Positions 36,701 through 49,449 of a stretch of DNA of 64,000 nucleotides are shown piece by piece. The notes beneath the pieces are model-generated. The model did no database searches, was not told where the DNA came from, and saw only the letters and a program-made list of their open reading frames with translations. How positions within the stretch are numbered: the stretch's first letter is position 1; each line of letters opens with the position of its first letter. Made by a program: the position numbers and the translations under genes. Location: positions 558,001 through 622,000 of the forward strand of contig NC_089179.1 in the NCBI RefSeq assembly GCF_947507565.1. Direction: 5' to 3'. Source of the stretch: Oscarella lobularis (lineage: Eukaryota; Porifera; Homoscleromorpha; Homosclerophorida; Oscarellidae).

Positions 36701-39700
36701 TGGTTGCTCCCATATTTTCCGAAGAGGTGACCGTCGCGATCGTTCGGCTTCCGCACGTTTTTAAAAGTTTTCTTCTAGGTCGAAAACACCGATTCGGCTC
36801 AGACGCTTTTTCGTGGAAATAGTTTGGCTAGCAAACTCATCGCTGTCGGCTTTCAACTCCATGGGATGGACCTATTGCAGGCCGCTGTCAAACCGCAGAT
36901 TGACATGCTTTTGAAAGCGGCTTCGTCGTCGTCGTCATCTACTTCGACTTCCTACGAAGTGGATCCAGCAAGGTTCTCGTGGCAATTATTATTATTATTA
37001 TTTGAAGCGCGTAAAAAACCGGCTCTTTTTAGACTGCCAGACGACGCTGATATCGAAGGAAATCAGGCTCGCTTGCTACAATTAGCCACGTCTATTTTCG
37101 ATTCTATTTGTCGTGAGATCGATAGGTATAGAGAAATGGCCGCGGTCAAAATAGTCTCTCCTCTACATTTACCTTGTCGTAGACTTCCGTTGCAATTGAG
37201 AGTTATTTGCAATTCTCTTCATCATGCTGTCGAAGAAGAGTATCCGACCGCACAGCTGAGTGCCATCGGCAGTTCGCTCTTTCTACGTTTCATCAATCCA
37301 GCGCTCGGTCAGCTTCTCTTGCACCGACAGGCGATGGCTACTGTATTTGTTCTTTTCTAGTCTTGCCGAGTGCCTATAATCTCGTCCACGGCGATGTGCC
37401 TCGTAGCGTCAAACGAACGTTGATGCTCGCCTCGAAGGTTGGAGCCATTTTTTTCATTTACACGTCTAATTGTGCGGCAGATTTTACAAAATTTGGCAAA
37501 TAATGTTGAATTCAAGAAGGAGCAGCACATGCTTGTTTTCAACGATTTTCTGACGTCGAATTTTTCGCGAGCACAAAAGTAATCTGGATATGCGAGAGTG
37601 GCACGACGACGTTACTCTTCTCTGTCTAGGCTATTTTCTCATTTGGCCACGCTGCCTCAGAGCAAAGAAACCGTTGACAACGCCGACTCGAGAGTTTACG
37701 TGAAAGAGGCCGACAAGATTCTTCTGCATCAACTCTTGTGGACGCATCAGGAGAAGATCGAGAGCGATCTTCTCCGACTTTATCATCACCAGGCCAAGGG
37801 AATTTACGAGCCGCTGGCGAAATTGCTGGCACAGATAGGTCAGCCAGATCAAGGTCAAATGAGACGCAGGGCCATGGAGAGAAAGTGAGTTAGATTCAGT
37901 CTAGGTGATTGACTAAAATCTGTTTTTAGAATGAGTACGATGGATTTGGTCAGTTCACCGTTGGACGAGTATCTTGCATCGGCTGGAGTTGTTGACGAAG
38001 ACCAGCTTGAAAGTGTTAAAGCTTCGCAGATCTTTTATAGGGTATATACGAAATTATGTGTGACCACGGCGGCTATAGAATAGACTCCCTGACGTGTAGG
38101 AGGGGAAGGCGAAAAACGGCAATGCGGTTTGCTATTACGTTGCAAGGAAATTCAGGTTTCCTCGCGGGGATACAGAATGTGAAGCGGTGGTATCGATCAT
38201 TCTTTTCTTAGGCCTGAAATTGAACAGCACAGCGAACTTCTTCTATACTACATTTTGCTTACATTGCGACCTCTCTTTGCGAAATCCTGGGAATTGGTCA
38301 TCGATTTGACTGGAGCTAGAAGGAGCAACGCGCCAAAGGTAAATTCAATGTTTAAACGGCGGCAAGGGCACTTAATTGAATTTCTTATTTGATTAAGGTC
38401 GACTACTTATCGAAATTGCTTAGAGTCATTCCTCCGTCCGGAGGCGACAATTTGGCCGCAGTCTATCTGTACAACTGCAACACGTGGGCGAAACAATATC
38501 TGAAGCACTGCGAACGACTTCTGTCGTCTCTTCGTGTTCGTACCCCGCCTCTTCGATGCTAAACCGTCGTCGGAACGCCTTTGTTTTTACAGGCTAGCAA
38601 AAAAATGGTTTTTGTCGACAGTCTCGCCAAGCTTCACGAATTCATTGAGCCGAGCTCGTTAAAATTGCCGGCTTCTACTTTGGCTCACGAAGAGACAACG
38701 AGAGTAAGAGTCTTACTGTATACGGATCACATCCATTCATTGGCTTGCACAGGTGTTTAGTAACGTTGGCTTTAGTACGGTTGGAAAAGTTTCGCTTCGT
38801 TCTCTTCTTACCACAATGAGGGTGGGGTGGATCCAGTAGTAGTGGAAACGGCTGTTGTACGGGTCAATTTTCTCCTATGTCTAGTTGACGTCTCAATCTT
38901 TTTGCATCGTTTCGAATGACAAAGTGAGAGTGTTGGGACATTCGGTAGTGATCAACGATACTTATCACGTGTCTGAATTGGAAGAGGTTATCACGATGCA
39001 TACGTTGGTGTTTATATTTGCTGTACCTATGACTAGGCGACGGTTGTGGACGCAAACACGCTTTCTATTAAAACGACCGACGGAATGCCGACAATGAGAT
39101 TTACGAGCCCCGAAGCGGAGCAGATAGTCCAAGCGATAAATCATGGTCACTCAAGATGGCGAATGGGAGAAACGGTCTGGCTAACTGATCAATTTTTAAT
39201 TAATTAATTAATTAATTAATGATATTATTTAGGACGTGACGGCTATGAGGAAGAATTTGAGACCGGATGATGTTCCAGGCACTTTACTCAATATGGTCGT
39301 CTTGTTGCGTCATTCTATTATTTTTGCTGAACTAATATTATGACGCGTATTCTAGGCTCTTCTCAATTTAGGCAGTGCTGACCCGAGTCTTCGGCTGGCT
39401 GCTTACAATTTGCTCTGCGCTTTGACGGCTAGTTTTCATTTGCAGATTGGCAGAGAATTGACCGAAGCCCAAGGTTTGGAAAAATACACAGGTGCGCAAA
39501 TACTTAATTAATTAATTAAAATTATTTAGGAGTATGCATACCAAGCAATAACACCATTTTCATCAAAAACGTTAGTGCGCTTTTGGCGTCTAGCGAACCT
39601 CATTTGACTCTAGAGGTAGAGTGGTGATAGTTGAAAAATTGCTGCAGCTAATTTCTCCTTTCAGTTTCTGGAAGAGTGCGTACGAGGATTTCAGTCGTCT

Positions 39701-42700
39701 TCAAGCAGTATCAAGTCTCTCTGCTTGCAGTACATGGCACCTTGGCTGCCCAATTTAGCTCGGTAATAGAGCGCGATTTTAAGCGCTTAGAAGAACTTGT
39801 TTTCTTTCAGATTTATTGGCCGAGAAAAAGAGAAAGTAATGCGGGTTTTGCAGAGCTTGATCGATTTGACAGTGAAGGAAAAGGAGGTATAGGACAACGA
39901 TGACGACGTTTTTAGTTTCTCTGCAGGCCGGTCGATCGCCGCCGCGTCTTTTCTAGATCTATCCGTCGATTCAAGCAGACGTTTGGGGCACCATAGGACA
40001 CGTTCCCGATTTACTCGATACCGTTCTTGAGAGTTTTCTGCGAGAAAGCACGGGCAGCATAGTGGGATCCGAGAAAGTGGAAGTGATTGCCGACACGACC
40101 ATTTCGCTCGCAACGGCCGACACCCAATCGGTGTCGAGAGAAATTATTCGGAAAATGATCAAAGTAGGATACACCGAAAACGAATCGCTACCTAAATTTC
40201 ATTCGCGCGTATAGCTGAGCAATCGAACGTGGAGTTCTCCGACGGCGCGACTCGAGCAGCACATTCTGTGGGACGAGTTGGTTGTGCTGACACGCTATTT
40301 ACTAATGCTCTCCTTCAATAACAGACTCGATGGTATGTATATGTACCACCGCGATAATTATTTTATCGACGATCCTCTTTTGACTAGTGGTAAACAATTT
40401 GCCGGATTTGTTCTACCTCGTTACGCTTATTAGCGACACGGGCCCCGTCTTTATCAGAGCGTCCGTTCATTGCTTGGTTTGCAATATTGTTCACTCGCTC
40501 TGCACGTGCGCGAGTCAGCTTCAATTACTCGGTACAAATGCGATGTTCCCCCAGCAATCGTTAATTAATTAATTTCCGAATGAATCTAGACGACACGGTG
40601 AGAAGTTTGCAAGCGAGACTCAACGATTTATCGCAACCTAAATTTTATCTTTGGTTTGGTAAGTATTTATTTCTCGCGCGCGAGACAGTAGTCGCACCGC
40701 GACGATTTCGTAGGAATAAGCGAAGTGAAGCTATCGGCTGCGAGCGCCTTTCAATTTTCCAATTGGGACAAAGCGTTCGCTTATACCGTGCCCGTGCTGG
40801 ACGAGCACAGCGTCGTCGACTTAGTTCATCTTCAATCTCTCACCGAATTTCTTCTCGAAATCGCTCAAGTAAAGAGTTCGAAAAGGGAGAGAGTCACCGG
40901 GTATAGTAGTCATTTTCTCTGTATATATAAGTTGTGCATGAAAGACATGAACGAGTCGTCCTGGTTGTCGCATTGGGAAGAACTTGTTGAAAAGTTGCCT
41001 ATGACACCGTCAATAATCAATGCTACAAATTTTTCTTTTAGAGCCGCTTTTAAATATAATCCGGCTCTGCAACCCAGAGCTCTAGTGACGTTGGGAAGTA
41101 TCGCTCAAACGACCGGTCGAACGGTTATCGACCGTCTATTGATCATACTGCATCAGGTAAATCGTAATACCATTTAGTCATCGTGCGCAGTGGACGATCT
41201 TAATTCTCTTCTCTTTAGAGTCTCGAGACTTTCTGTGAGGACACCGTGCTCATTTGCTCTATTCTCATGTGTCTCGCTAAACTCGTTACTTTACTGCCAA
41301 CGGTAGAGAGAGAATACAGTACCTCATGCTCTAGTGTCTTATATGAAGTCTCTTTAGGATAGTGGCCTCCACCCCATCATATTTTGGAGCGCAGTTCTTT
41401 GTCTAGAGGTAAAAAAATCGACTAAGCGAGTTTTGTATTCGACCCGCGACGTGCGCGTGCAACTTTAGCTCGATGAAGAAAACACATATTCGGCAGCCAT
41501 AGCTTTGCTCGAGGCAACGCTCAAGACAATGGATGCGAACGGGTCGTTTGATGTTCAGGTTGGCTGAGACGGTAGACTACACGTATGTAGTGTAAGGAGT
41601 GTTTTCTCGCTAGACTATGGAAGCGGCCTTGATGGCTACTCGCAAAGCTCACGAACTGAATTTTAGTCAACTCGACAAAAAGACGGGACTCAGTTTTACG
41701 ACCGACTTCAGTTTTGCTTTGGCGTCGTTGCTCATGAAGGGGCTCTACCATCCCAATCCCCTTACGACGAGCGACACGTCGCGTCTCATTCACTTACTTC
41801 GAACGATTGGCGGAAAGGGGAAGAGAACCGGAGCCGGAGGAACAGGAACTGGAGGAGGAGGAATGAGAAAGAGCGATCTTACCGCGCAAAATTTGCCTTT
41901 TTACGCTCGTAAACGCAACGCGATTCGCTTGACGATTCCGCCAAACTTACGTCTTCTTTTTCTCAAGTCTTATTCTCGACGTCCGAAGAAGTGCGCTATA
42001 TTCTAGCACAGATACCGACTCCGTCCCGTTTACTCGGATTGCGGACGCGATCAAGCCGCAGCTTGGGGCGATTTCCCTTTTCTTTTGATGAACTTGAAGG
42101 CGGTGCCAGTGCCAGTGGCGACGGCGGCAGCGGCGACGGCGAAGATGCGCGCCAGCACTACCCGTCGCTCGTCAATCGTGCTCTCGCTTCTGATCTGTCG
42201 ACGCAAGTCTTGCTTCTAATGTTGCTCGTAATTCGTCGCCATGTGCCTTTCGTTTATCATTACTTTTTTTCAGATTAATGCTACGCTGCATGCGACGAAT
42301 GAAAAGGAGGTCGCTTTGCTTTTGAACGCTCTGGCGGATGCCGGTTCGACTTTTCGACAAGCCTTCTCAATGATGTCAGTCTAATACTTTGTCTTCTTAA
42401 TTAATTATTTCACGATGACGACATTCGTAATAGGTGCAGTGTGCTCCTGCCGAAAATCGAGCGTTTGCTGAGTCAAAGCCAAAACTTCGCTATTTTGCGT
42501 GCAGCTCAAGAATTAGTAGAATTATCTAGCGGAAGAGGAGGCGACGGCAGCGGCGAGGGCACGAAAGTATTTGGAACCGTCAGCGCGTCGTCCTACTTGA
42601 ACGGTACAGTGGTAGTAGTTGATTTATTTTTAGCCCATCTCAATGCCATGTACTTCTTTAGAAATAGGCTTTCTCGGTCTGTTTGCCTTTGATCGTCATT

Positions 42701-43130
42701 TTACGCCCGTAATATACGAGGAAAGGCGTCGATGGCTTGCTATTATATTCGTACTGTGTTTTAGTCGTCTCAAGTCGGTGAAATGGCTCAAATGGTTCGT
42801 CGCACTCTCGGTCGAATGGCTCATCTCGAACAGCTCGAATCGACTTCCGCCTTTACGAGTCTCGATCTTCGTCCATTTTCCATCGTGTCCGACGATTCGA
42901 CAGGAGCGGCCAGTCCCGAGACGATACGACGATCGAATCGAGAAAATCTCCGATCGTGTCTTTCCCTCTCCGACGTCAGCGGATCTCTTCTGCCCGCCGC
43001 AACGGACAAAGCGAGCGCCTCGACCGCCTCAACGAATATATCGCCTAAGACGTCAGCGCGAAAACAGCCGCGTCGACTACGAACAGGATCGACAGAAACG
43101 TTCTACATATCACGGGTCGACAAAGTCTAG
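30846..43130 (+). CDS. NF1: Neurofibromin, Ras GTPase-activating protein
   Basis: About 12.3 kb with dozens of exons; exon 1 is 30846-30902 (MASQALKCVHATLQRFQAE) and the stop is at 43128-43130. The protein is collinear with human NF1: N-terminal HEAT-type repeats, a GAP-related domain at about 36700-37560 with the arginine finger in TLFRGNSLASK (Arg codon 36812-36814) and SLFLRFINPA, then the Sec14-PH module at about 38100-39170 (CYYVARKFRFPRG, LSSLRASKKMVFVDSLAKLHE), LGSADPSLRLAAYNLLCALT, and the C-terminal region (YNPALQPRALVTLGSIAQTT). It turns off Ras by stimulating GTP hydrolysis. Oddities: exon 2 carries a glycine/serine-rich insert (about 31018-31115) that human NF1 lacks, and one intron contains (CT)42. 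No break in frame was found at the conserved blocks. Confidence 0.95.
31018..31115 (+). repeat. GGC-rich low-complexity insert in NF1 exon 2
   Basis: Encodes alternating glycine and serine runs with a few A, V and N between the NF1 N-terminus and the first helical repeat. Confidence 0.75.
33661..33744. repeat. (CT)42 microsatellite in an NF1 intron
   Basis: 84 bp of uninterrupted CT between the exon ending IMWEV and the exon beginning SSHVCFSLS. It may act as an extended polypyrimidine tract for the downstream acceptor. Confidence 0.95.
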
Positions 43131-43262
43131 AGAAGCTTCATCTATTGTTAGCGTACAAAAGACGTAACTAGCGACTAAGGCAGTTGATAAGATATAGCAC
43201 TGTTTAATTTAACCGTAAGTACTTTGTCTATACACAGTCTCAAGTCCGCGCACGCAGGAACA

Positions 43263-44303
43263 TCAAGTGTAACGAGGAGATGTCGAGAACGGTGCTCTGG
43301 GTGGAAGAGGTGGCGGACGTGCAGACAGCGGCAGCGGCGGTCTGGTCGTAGACGAAGGCGACAATTTTTGTCGGCAGTTCTGAGCGTGAATCGTCTTGAA
43401 TCGTTCCCAATGAGTTGCGGATGTGAAAGTGAGCGAATCGTTGAGCCCTTTTCCGTGTTGAGCTCGAAGCGACTTTTCTTTCAGTATGCGCAACGGCGTT
43501 CTCCAGCCCAACTCAATCACCTTTTGACTCGACTGCATTTCGATGTAAAGATCCCAGTCGATAGCACAAGGCGATTCGAAAAGTAACTCGCGTTCAAGTC
43601 CATTCAATTTGTGCCACTTTTTCGAATAGAGCTCGACGAACAGTCGAAGCAAATCGTCGTGAATTCTCATGGAATGTCCAATGTAAATCTTCCCCGGAAT
43701 TCTCTTGTGTTCGAACATGTAGAGAGCGGGACGATTTTCGGCAAGCGCAAGCGACTGGAGTCGAGCCTTTTTTTCCAAGACCAACGTCAGCATCGCTTCG
43801 CTTGCGGGACATCCGCCTCCCGTGCTGAACCAACCGGATGACTTCCTGAAAGTCTCGTACGATTTGAAAAAAGGCTCCTTCTCCGTCTGCTTCAATCGTT
43901 CTTCTGGACCGACTTCTTGCCCTTCGGTTTCAGAAGTTTCCGAAGTTTCCGAGTTGTACGAAGAGACTGACTCGCGATGACGACGAGCAGCAGCAGAGGA
44001 AAAAACGGCGATGTTCGGCCCGTCGTCATCCTCGTATCCGTTTGGACCGAGTTTCATTCGATTCGTTTTCGACGAGAGACGCAGATGTGTGACGGGAACG
44101 AGGCCCGTTTCGCCGTCCGTTTGTCGTCTCGCTTTGTACCAGTAGAGTCTTTCGCCCGGTTCGAGCAGGACGAGCACGTCGCCGCGATCGACGGCCAATT
44201 CTCCTTTCTCGACGTTGGAGAATGGCACGGCCACGCGGCATTTCGTGCCCTTAGCTATCGGATGAAAAAGGTCGTGTTCTTTTACGTTCCGCCCCTCCGC
44301 CAT
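43263..44303 (-). CDS. Uncharacterised SH3 protein with GIY-YIG-like segment
   Basis: Intronless, 346 residues, start ATG at 44303. Residues about 18-82 form an SH3 domain (CRVAVPFSNVEKGELAVDRG, then LYWYKARRQTDGETGLVPV). A serine/glutamate-rich linker follows. Residues about 185-265 contain ALYMFEHKRIPGKIYIGHS, then LLRLFVELYSKKWHKLNGLE and IDWDLYIEM, which has the spacing and hydrophobic pattern of a GIY-YIG fold (LYM for GIY, an exact YIG), although the usual catalytic arginine position is not convincing. The C-terminus is proline-rich (RPPPLPPRAP), a possible ligand for its own or other SH3 domains. I know no named orthologue. The lack of introns sets it apart from its neighbours and could reflect retroposition. 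Head-to-head with rabaptin (140 bp), tail-to-tail with NF1. Confidence 0.75.
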   Translation of the reverse strand: MAEGRNVKEHDLFHPIAKGTKCRVAVPFSNVEKGELAVDRGDVLVLLEPGERLYWYKARRQTDGETGLVPVTHLRLSSKTNRMKLGPNGYEDDDGPNIAVFSSAAARRHRESVSSYNSETSETSETEGQEVGPEERLKQTEKEPFFKSYETFRKSSGWFSTGGGCPASEAMLTLVLEKKARLQSLALAENRPALYMFEHKRIPGKIYIGHSMRIHDDLLRLFVELYSKKWHKLNGLERELLFESPCAIDWDLYIEMQSSQKVIELGWRTPLRILKEKSLRAQHGKGLNDSLTFTSATHWERFKTIHAQNCRQKLSPSSTTRPPLPLSARPPPLPPRAPFSTSPRYT

Positions 44304-44443
44304 TCCGTAGGTACCGCAATGTGCTATGTTTACCCGTTTCGGGTTTGTTTTTTAGCACGCTCGTCGTAATCCGGAAGCTGAAAGTGCGCACGTTAGGCGT
44401 AGACAAATACACTGAAATCGTACGAAATCAGGCATTTTTCTCT

Positions 44444-47400
44444 ATGAACGACGCGAAAGGCGAGTACTACGTTTGACCGGAATAGATCTCGCCGCATCGT
44501 TTGTATTGGGTCTCCGTTGGGAACCTCGTTTTTCTCTTCCCCACAGACGCCGAGTCGTCGACGACGGAAGACGACGATGCCATCGCAGCTCAACTTCGCC
44601 TCCGACAAGAACAATTTGCTCGAGAAAAACGCGAACTCGAAGCGGAACACGGGAGACAATTAGCATTGGCGAAAAGCTTCATTCTTTCGCAGGAAAGTAA
44701 GACTCGACTTCTTTATACGAGCAGACGCGCACGCCAATCGATCGTATCGCTCTCAGATCAGCTCAAAAAAGAGCAAGAAACGCGGAGGAGAAGCGACGCC
44801 GAAGCGAAACAATGGAAAGAGAAATTAGCCGCTTTGCAATTGGAAGCGGAAGATATGAAGACGGCCGTTGCACTCGTACAGTCTCACAGTGAGCAGGAAA
44901 TCTATCAGCTCAAGAAAAAGTACGACGAAGAAATTGCCTCACTCCAACACATCATGGAAGGTAAGCGCTAATAGATAAATAAACAAATTCCTGATGGATT
45001 AGATCTATGTCTATTTAGTTGCTGCTTCCGATAGTAAGGATGACATTATGATTCAACTGAAAGTGGAACGAGACAAGTGGATAAATTATCGGCAGCAAAT
45101 GGAATCGCAGGTGGCCCAGTTGAAAGGTCAATTGGCCGCTGTCCATCGTCAACAGCACCCTTTGCCGCCTTCGTCTTCGTTTGCTCCTACGGGAAGCTAC
45201 TTTGGTGGGGTTCCTCCGCAGCCGCATGCTGACGTGACAAGATCTCAACAAGCTTCGCAGTCGCCGTCATCTGAGCAGCAGCAAGAGACGCCGAAGGGAC
45301 GAGGTGTTCCACTGGAAGAGAGCTTTCGATGGGTAAGAAAGAAAGAAAGAAAGAGTACTGATATTAAAGTCATTTTCTCTTTTGTTTCTTCTAGGCGCAG
45401 CACAACGCCGAATTCATGAAATCGATTGTCGAACCTTTAGAGGAGGCAAGTCTATACTATACGTACATACGCGTGACGCCGTGTAGAGAGAGAGAAAGAG
45501 AGAGAGAGAGAGAGGTTCTTTAGGAAATCGCCATACTCAAAACGAAATTGCGAAACGTTCAAGAGACATGCGACGTGTACGAAGGCCAAGTACGTCAGTT
45601 AATTAATTATCATCGAAGATGGCTTTGAGTCCTTCCGCAGTTAGCGTCATTGCAAACTGGCAAAGACGGTGCCGCGGCGGAGCGTCTTGGTTCATTGCCA
45701 GTCGACGAAAGAGACGACTTGGATACTAAGGCAAGACATTTACGTTGTGACTCGGTATCCGATGACGATGATGACGTACGTCTAGGTCAAAATATTAGAA
45801 CATAATTTGCAGCTGGAAAAATCATCGAGAACCGATTTGGAGACATTTGTCGCCGTCTTAAACGAACAGAAAGGTTAGCGTGAAATTTTTTGTCGAGACG
45901 AGAGGAAGAATTGATTTTCTCCAGTTATTCTTCAAGAGGAGGTGGAAACGTTGAAGGAAGATATATGCCGAGGCAATTATCTAATAGTATAGCGTGAACG
46001 AGTGCTTTTTTATTTGCCTTTGCCTGCGTAGTTTGTCGTCGACTCGAGCTGGAACAGGCGAGTCACGACGAGTTGAAGCGAACGTGGCAAATGGCAAACG
46101 ATCAGTTTCTCGAAACGCAACGAATGCACGAGACCCATTTGACGCAAATTGCATCTTTACTGACTCCCGATCAACGGAAAAAATTAGGCGACGACGTAAC
46201 GAAACTCATTCAAAGTTCGCGCAGCGGCAGCAGCAAGGACAAAACAAAACAGAACAAGAGCAAGTCAAAACAAGGAGCAAACGAGATTCGCGCAACAACT
46301 TCGTTGGAAGTTTCGCCTCAAGCGTTGACGCAGGAATCGCTAGCATCCGCAGGAGCTCCTCTACTCCACGCCGGCGCTGCCGCTACTGACATGGTGAGCT
46401 GGCCGCGCGGCTTCTACAGAGTCAAAGTACATTACCGTTTTTTTTGTGGTCCGTTAGGAAGGGGCTGCTAGTCATTTAGCTACTTATCTTCAGCAAAAGA
46501 GAGAAGGTGGAGGAGGAGATCGCAGTTCTCCGAATGATCGTCGCGGCGGCGGCGGCGGCGGCGGCGTGGAATCGACTTCTTCCGTTGGAGAACCGTTGAG
46601 CGCAACCAGAGGAGGATCGGTGCCGTCGGAGCAGAAGAAAGACGACGATGCGACTGTGGCGAGCAGCAGCGGCGGCAGAGCTTTTTTATCCATGGATGCG
46701 TTGGACAAAACGAATCTTCTGGGGGCAGATTTAGCGGGAGGTGGATTCCCTTTGAGCAAATCGAAGTCGGCGGAAAATATTTTATCGCCGCTTCCGTCGC
46801 CGTCGTTCAACGCCACTGCATTTCCTCTTTCTTCTGATCGACAGGCGGAGCGATTTTTGGAATGGGAGCAGTTGAGAAAAGAGAAGGATATGATACAGAA
46901 AGAGGTACTTCTTGTTTGCGCTGTTCGTTTCGTAATTTAACGAGCTTCCTTTTTTTTCAAGTTGCGCGAATGTCAGAAGAAGTTGAACAGTCAGCGCGAG
47001 TTGGCGTCCGAATACGAGAGGCGGCTGCAATCACTTCAACGAGACTACGACGTTCTAGCAAAGGCTTCGCGAGATGCAGCGGCTAAGTTACACAGAGAGG
47101 CAAACAAAGCGAAAGTAAAGAGAGAATATTCTCGCTTTATAGTCGCTCTTCACGTGTGCTTGGGTTTTGGTAGATTCAGCTGCGAAGGGAACAACAGCTA
47201 CGTAGTCAGTTAGAAGAGAGCAGTGCCTCAGCGGCACAGGAACTGCAGACGAAGGTATCTAGAATGAGCAAAGAGAAATAGCTTTTCTCCTTTCCTCTTA
47301 ATTAATCTTAATTAAGGTGGCGGTACACAGAGATGAAAATCAGGCGCTCCAGATTCTCATTGCAGACGTCCAGGAAGGATACAAAACGCTATCAAAGGAA

Positions 47401-48527
47401 ACTGAACAGCAACTTGTGAGAATTCGCCATATCGGTTTATTCTCGTTTTATAGTTGTTTAGGCGTTACTCGGCGACGCGAAAGCGCGACTCTGCTCCGAG
47501 GTACAGACAATTTCTCTTTTTTTGCCGTTTTACTTACCTGTTTCAGGTGGAAGATTTGAATTGTAAGAACGAACACCTTCAGAATGAACTCGACCTCATT
47601 AGAGACGAACATAGTCGTCTTTTTACCGCAGAAACAGAAGTGAGAGTGCAGAATGACGGATGTTGAGCAAGTTATTTCTGTTTGTTTTGTCAGGCTAGAG
47701 TTGCTGCTGAAATACGACTAAATGTGCTAGAAGGAGAACTCACCAAGGAGCGGGTTCAGAGGAGAGAAATGGAAGAACGGTTACAAAACGAGGTACAGTC
47801 AAAGGTCCTCTTTTTTTTGTTGAAGTTTAACGGAACTCTCGTCTAGAACACATTTCTTAACGATCAAGTGAAATCTTTGCAATTTAGTAAGGATAAATTG
47901 GAGGAAGAGTTGCAGAACGAGTTGGTCAAAGCTCGAGAAGAAATAGGTATAGAAAACGAGCGTGGATGCGACAGACACGAATTAATAATGCGGTGTTTTG
48001 TAGCCGGTTTGCAGCGTGTACATGCGGACCTCGAGAATATTAAGGCTGAGAGAGAGAAGGTAACATCAGACGCCCTTTCGCGTGATTTTTATATGCTCGC
48101 GCACTTTGTACTTCTAAACCCAAAGTATTCTTCGATATTCTACCTACTGATGTAACTTGTAGGATCGAGTGAGTCGAGAACAGCTTGAACAATCAGTTAG
48201 AACGATTCGGTCGAGATCAAAAGAGACAATTTTAACGTTGCAATCTCAATTGGAGGAAGAAAAGAAAATGACGGTAAATTTAATTTAGATTGTCTAGAAT
48301 CATATAGGACTCTTAATTTTTTATCCAGTTTGAACTAAAGAAAAAGATTCACGAGCAAGCGGCTCAGATAGACAATATCAAGTCGCAGCTGCAAACGAGT
48401 GAATCGGTGCAGCGAGACTTTGTGCAGTTATCTCAAACGCTTCAGGTGAGTGTAACTGCACATGCGCGCAAGTCTTCGGTATTTTTCACAGATGCAACTA
48501 AATCAAATTCAGGAGGGAAAGAAATGA
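44444..48527 (+). CDS. RABEP1: Rabaptin, Rab5 effector coiled-coil protein
   Basis: The best start is ATG 44444 (MNDAK), a 16-base coding exon spliced through a GC donor (44460-44461) to the exon from 44547 (DAESSTTEDDDAIAAQLRLR). The protein is coiled coil from end to end. Diagnostic blocks are SSRTDLETFVAVLNEQK, VILQEEVETLKEDI, DELKRTWQMANDQFLETQRM and, near the end, ESVQRDFVQLSQTLQ, all with direct counterparts in rabaptin-5 (HTWQKANDQFLESQR; EQVQRDFVKLSQTLQ). The serine-rich middle (about 46480-46850) with KSKSAENIL corresponds to the linker between the two coiled-coil halves. Rabaptin binds GTP-Rab5 and rabex-5 on early endosomes. The last exon encodes MQLNQIQEGKK, stop 48525-48527, in the first unit of an (ATG)n tract. 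Confidence 0.9.
45486..45514. repeat. (GA)n microsatellite in a rabaptin intron
   Basis: Near-pure GAGA tract between two small coding exons. Confidence 0.8.
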
Positions 48528-48550
48528 TGATGATGATGATGATGATGATG
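48524..48550. repeat. (ATG)9 microsatellite overlapping the rabaptin stop
   Basis: The TGA stop of rabaptin is the first in-frame triplet of this repeat. Confidence 0.85.
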
Positions 48551-49221
48551 AAAGTCTGTACGCTAGTGATAATTTAAATCTACGATTTTCGTTACTTTCT
48601 GCCGTCTCAGGAAGATTGCTAACTAGAGTTCCGGGACACGCGTCTTCTTAGCGCGCTTTGAAGTCAGTACAATCACGCCAGAAATCACGCCACGCGATGA
48701 AAAATCGAAGACAGCAGTCCAGGTACGATGTCCTTCGCCCTTCACATGCTTTTAGAAACGTCATCGAAGCATTTGTGCTCTTGATAAGTATCGAAAAGCG
48801 AAGATGTGTCAGTTGTCCTTCGAAACGTCGAGACAACGGCCTAAGCGAGCTCCGAAAAACGCTTTCTTATCAATACGATTGCTTTGGGTTTGAGAAACGA
48901 GCCGAAAAGAACCCCGAAGAGCCGAAAACGGCTCCCCGCTTGACCTTCCGGAAACCTGACCGGAAGCGATCCTCAGAGACTCCGCGGCAGCCGCGGCGGG
49001 GTTCACAGTTTGCGAGCTCCTAAAAGGCCTCCCGTGGTATGAGGAAATGTCGTCTAAACTGCCATCGCTCCTGGGACTGCAGTCTCCATAGCTGATGCGT
49101 CCCTGCTACCTCTGTAGACGCGTACAGGGTGGGCAGTTTTCCCAGCCTCAGCATCATCTGGATATTTATTTGGTGAGCAGATTCAGTACCTCGTATTTAG
49201 CTAAGTGTGTCTTTTAGGACT

Positions 49222-49325
49222 GGGGTCCTGGGCATGACCCCGTCATTAAAAAACTGCTCCACCGGGGTCCTGGGCAAGACCCCGTTATCAAAAACTGCCT
49301 GGAAGGGGTCCTGGGCATGACCCCG
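49222..49325 (+). repeat. Three tandem 41-42 bp units, each with a GC-rich hairpin
   Basis: Units begin at 49222, 49264 and 49305. Each starts GGGGTCCTGGGCAWGACCCC, in which GGGGTC pairs with GACCCC around an 8-base loop, followed by a variant of GTYATCAAAAACTGC. The third unit is cut short. Confidence 0.85.
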
Positions 49326-49428
49326 TCAAAACTGCCTCTGAATGAAAACGCGAGAGACTGTGCATTTTTTTCGAATTTATTAAATAAAGTGACCGTCCCC
49401 TCCCTTATCTACGAGCAGTTTTTGATGA

Positions 49429-49449
49429 CGGGGTCTTGCTCAGGACCCC
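49429..49449 (-). repeat. Inverted copy of the 42-bp hairpin unit
   Basis: The reverse complement of this segment matches the 49264 unit with one substitution. The flanking bases just upstream on the plus strand (GAGCAGTTTTTGAT) are the reverse complement of the unit's AAAAACTGC part. Confidence 0.8.

Noticed and set aside
36966-37032. Apparent insertion in the NF1 GAP domain
   Set aside because: The extra residues come from reading through a GT-AG intron; splicing restores VDPAR joined to LPDDADIEGN.
48658-49023. Basic open frame after rabaptin
   Set aside because: No ATG start, no domain, no splice partner; insufficient support for a gene.
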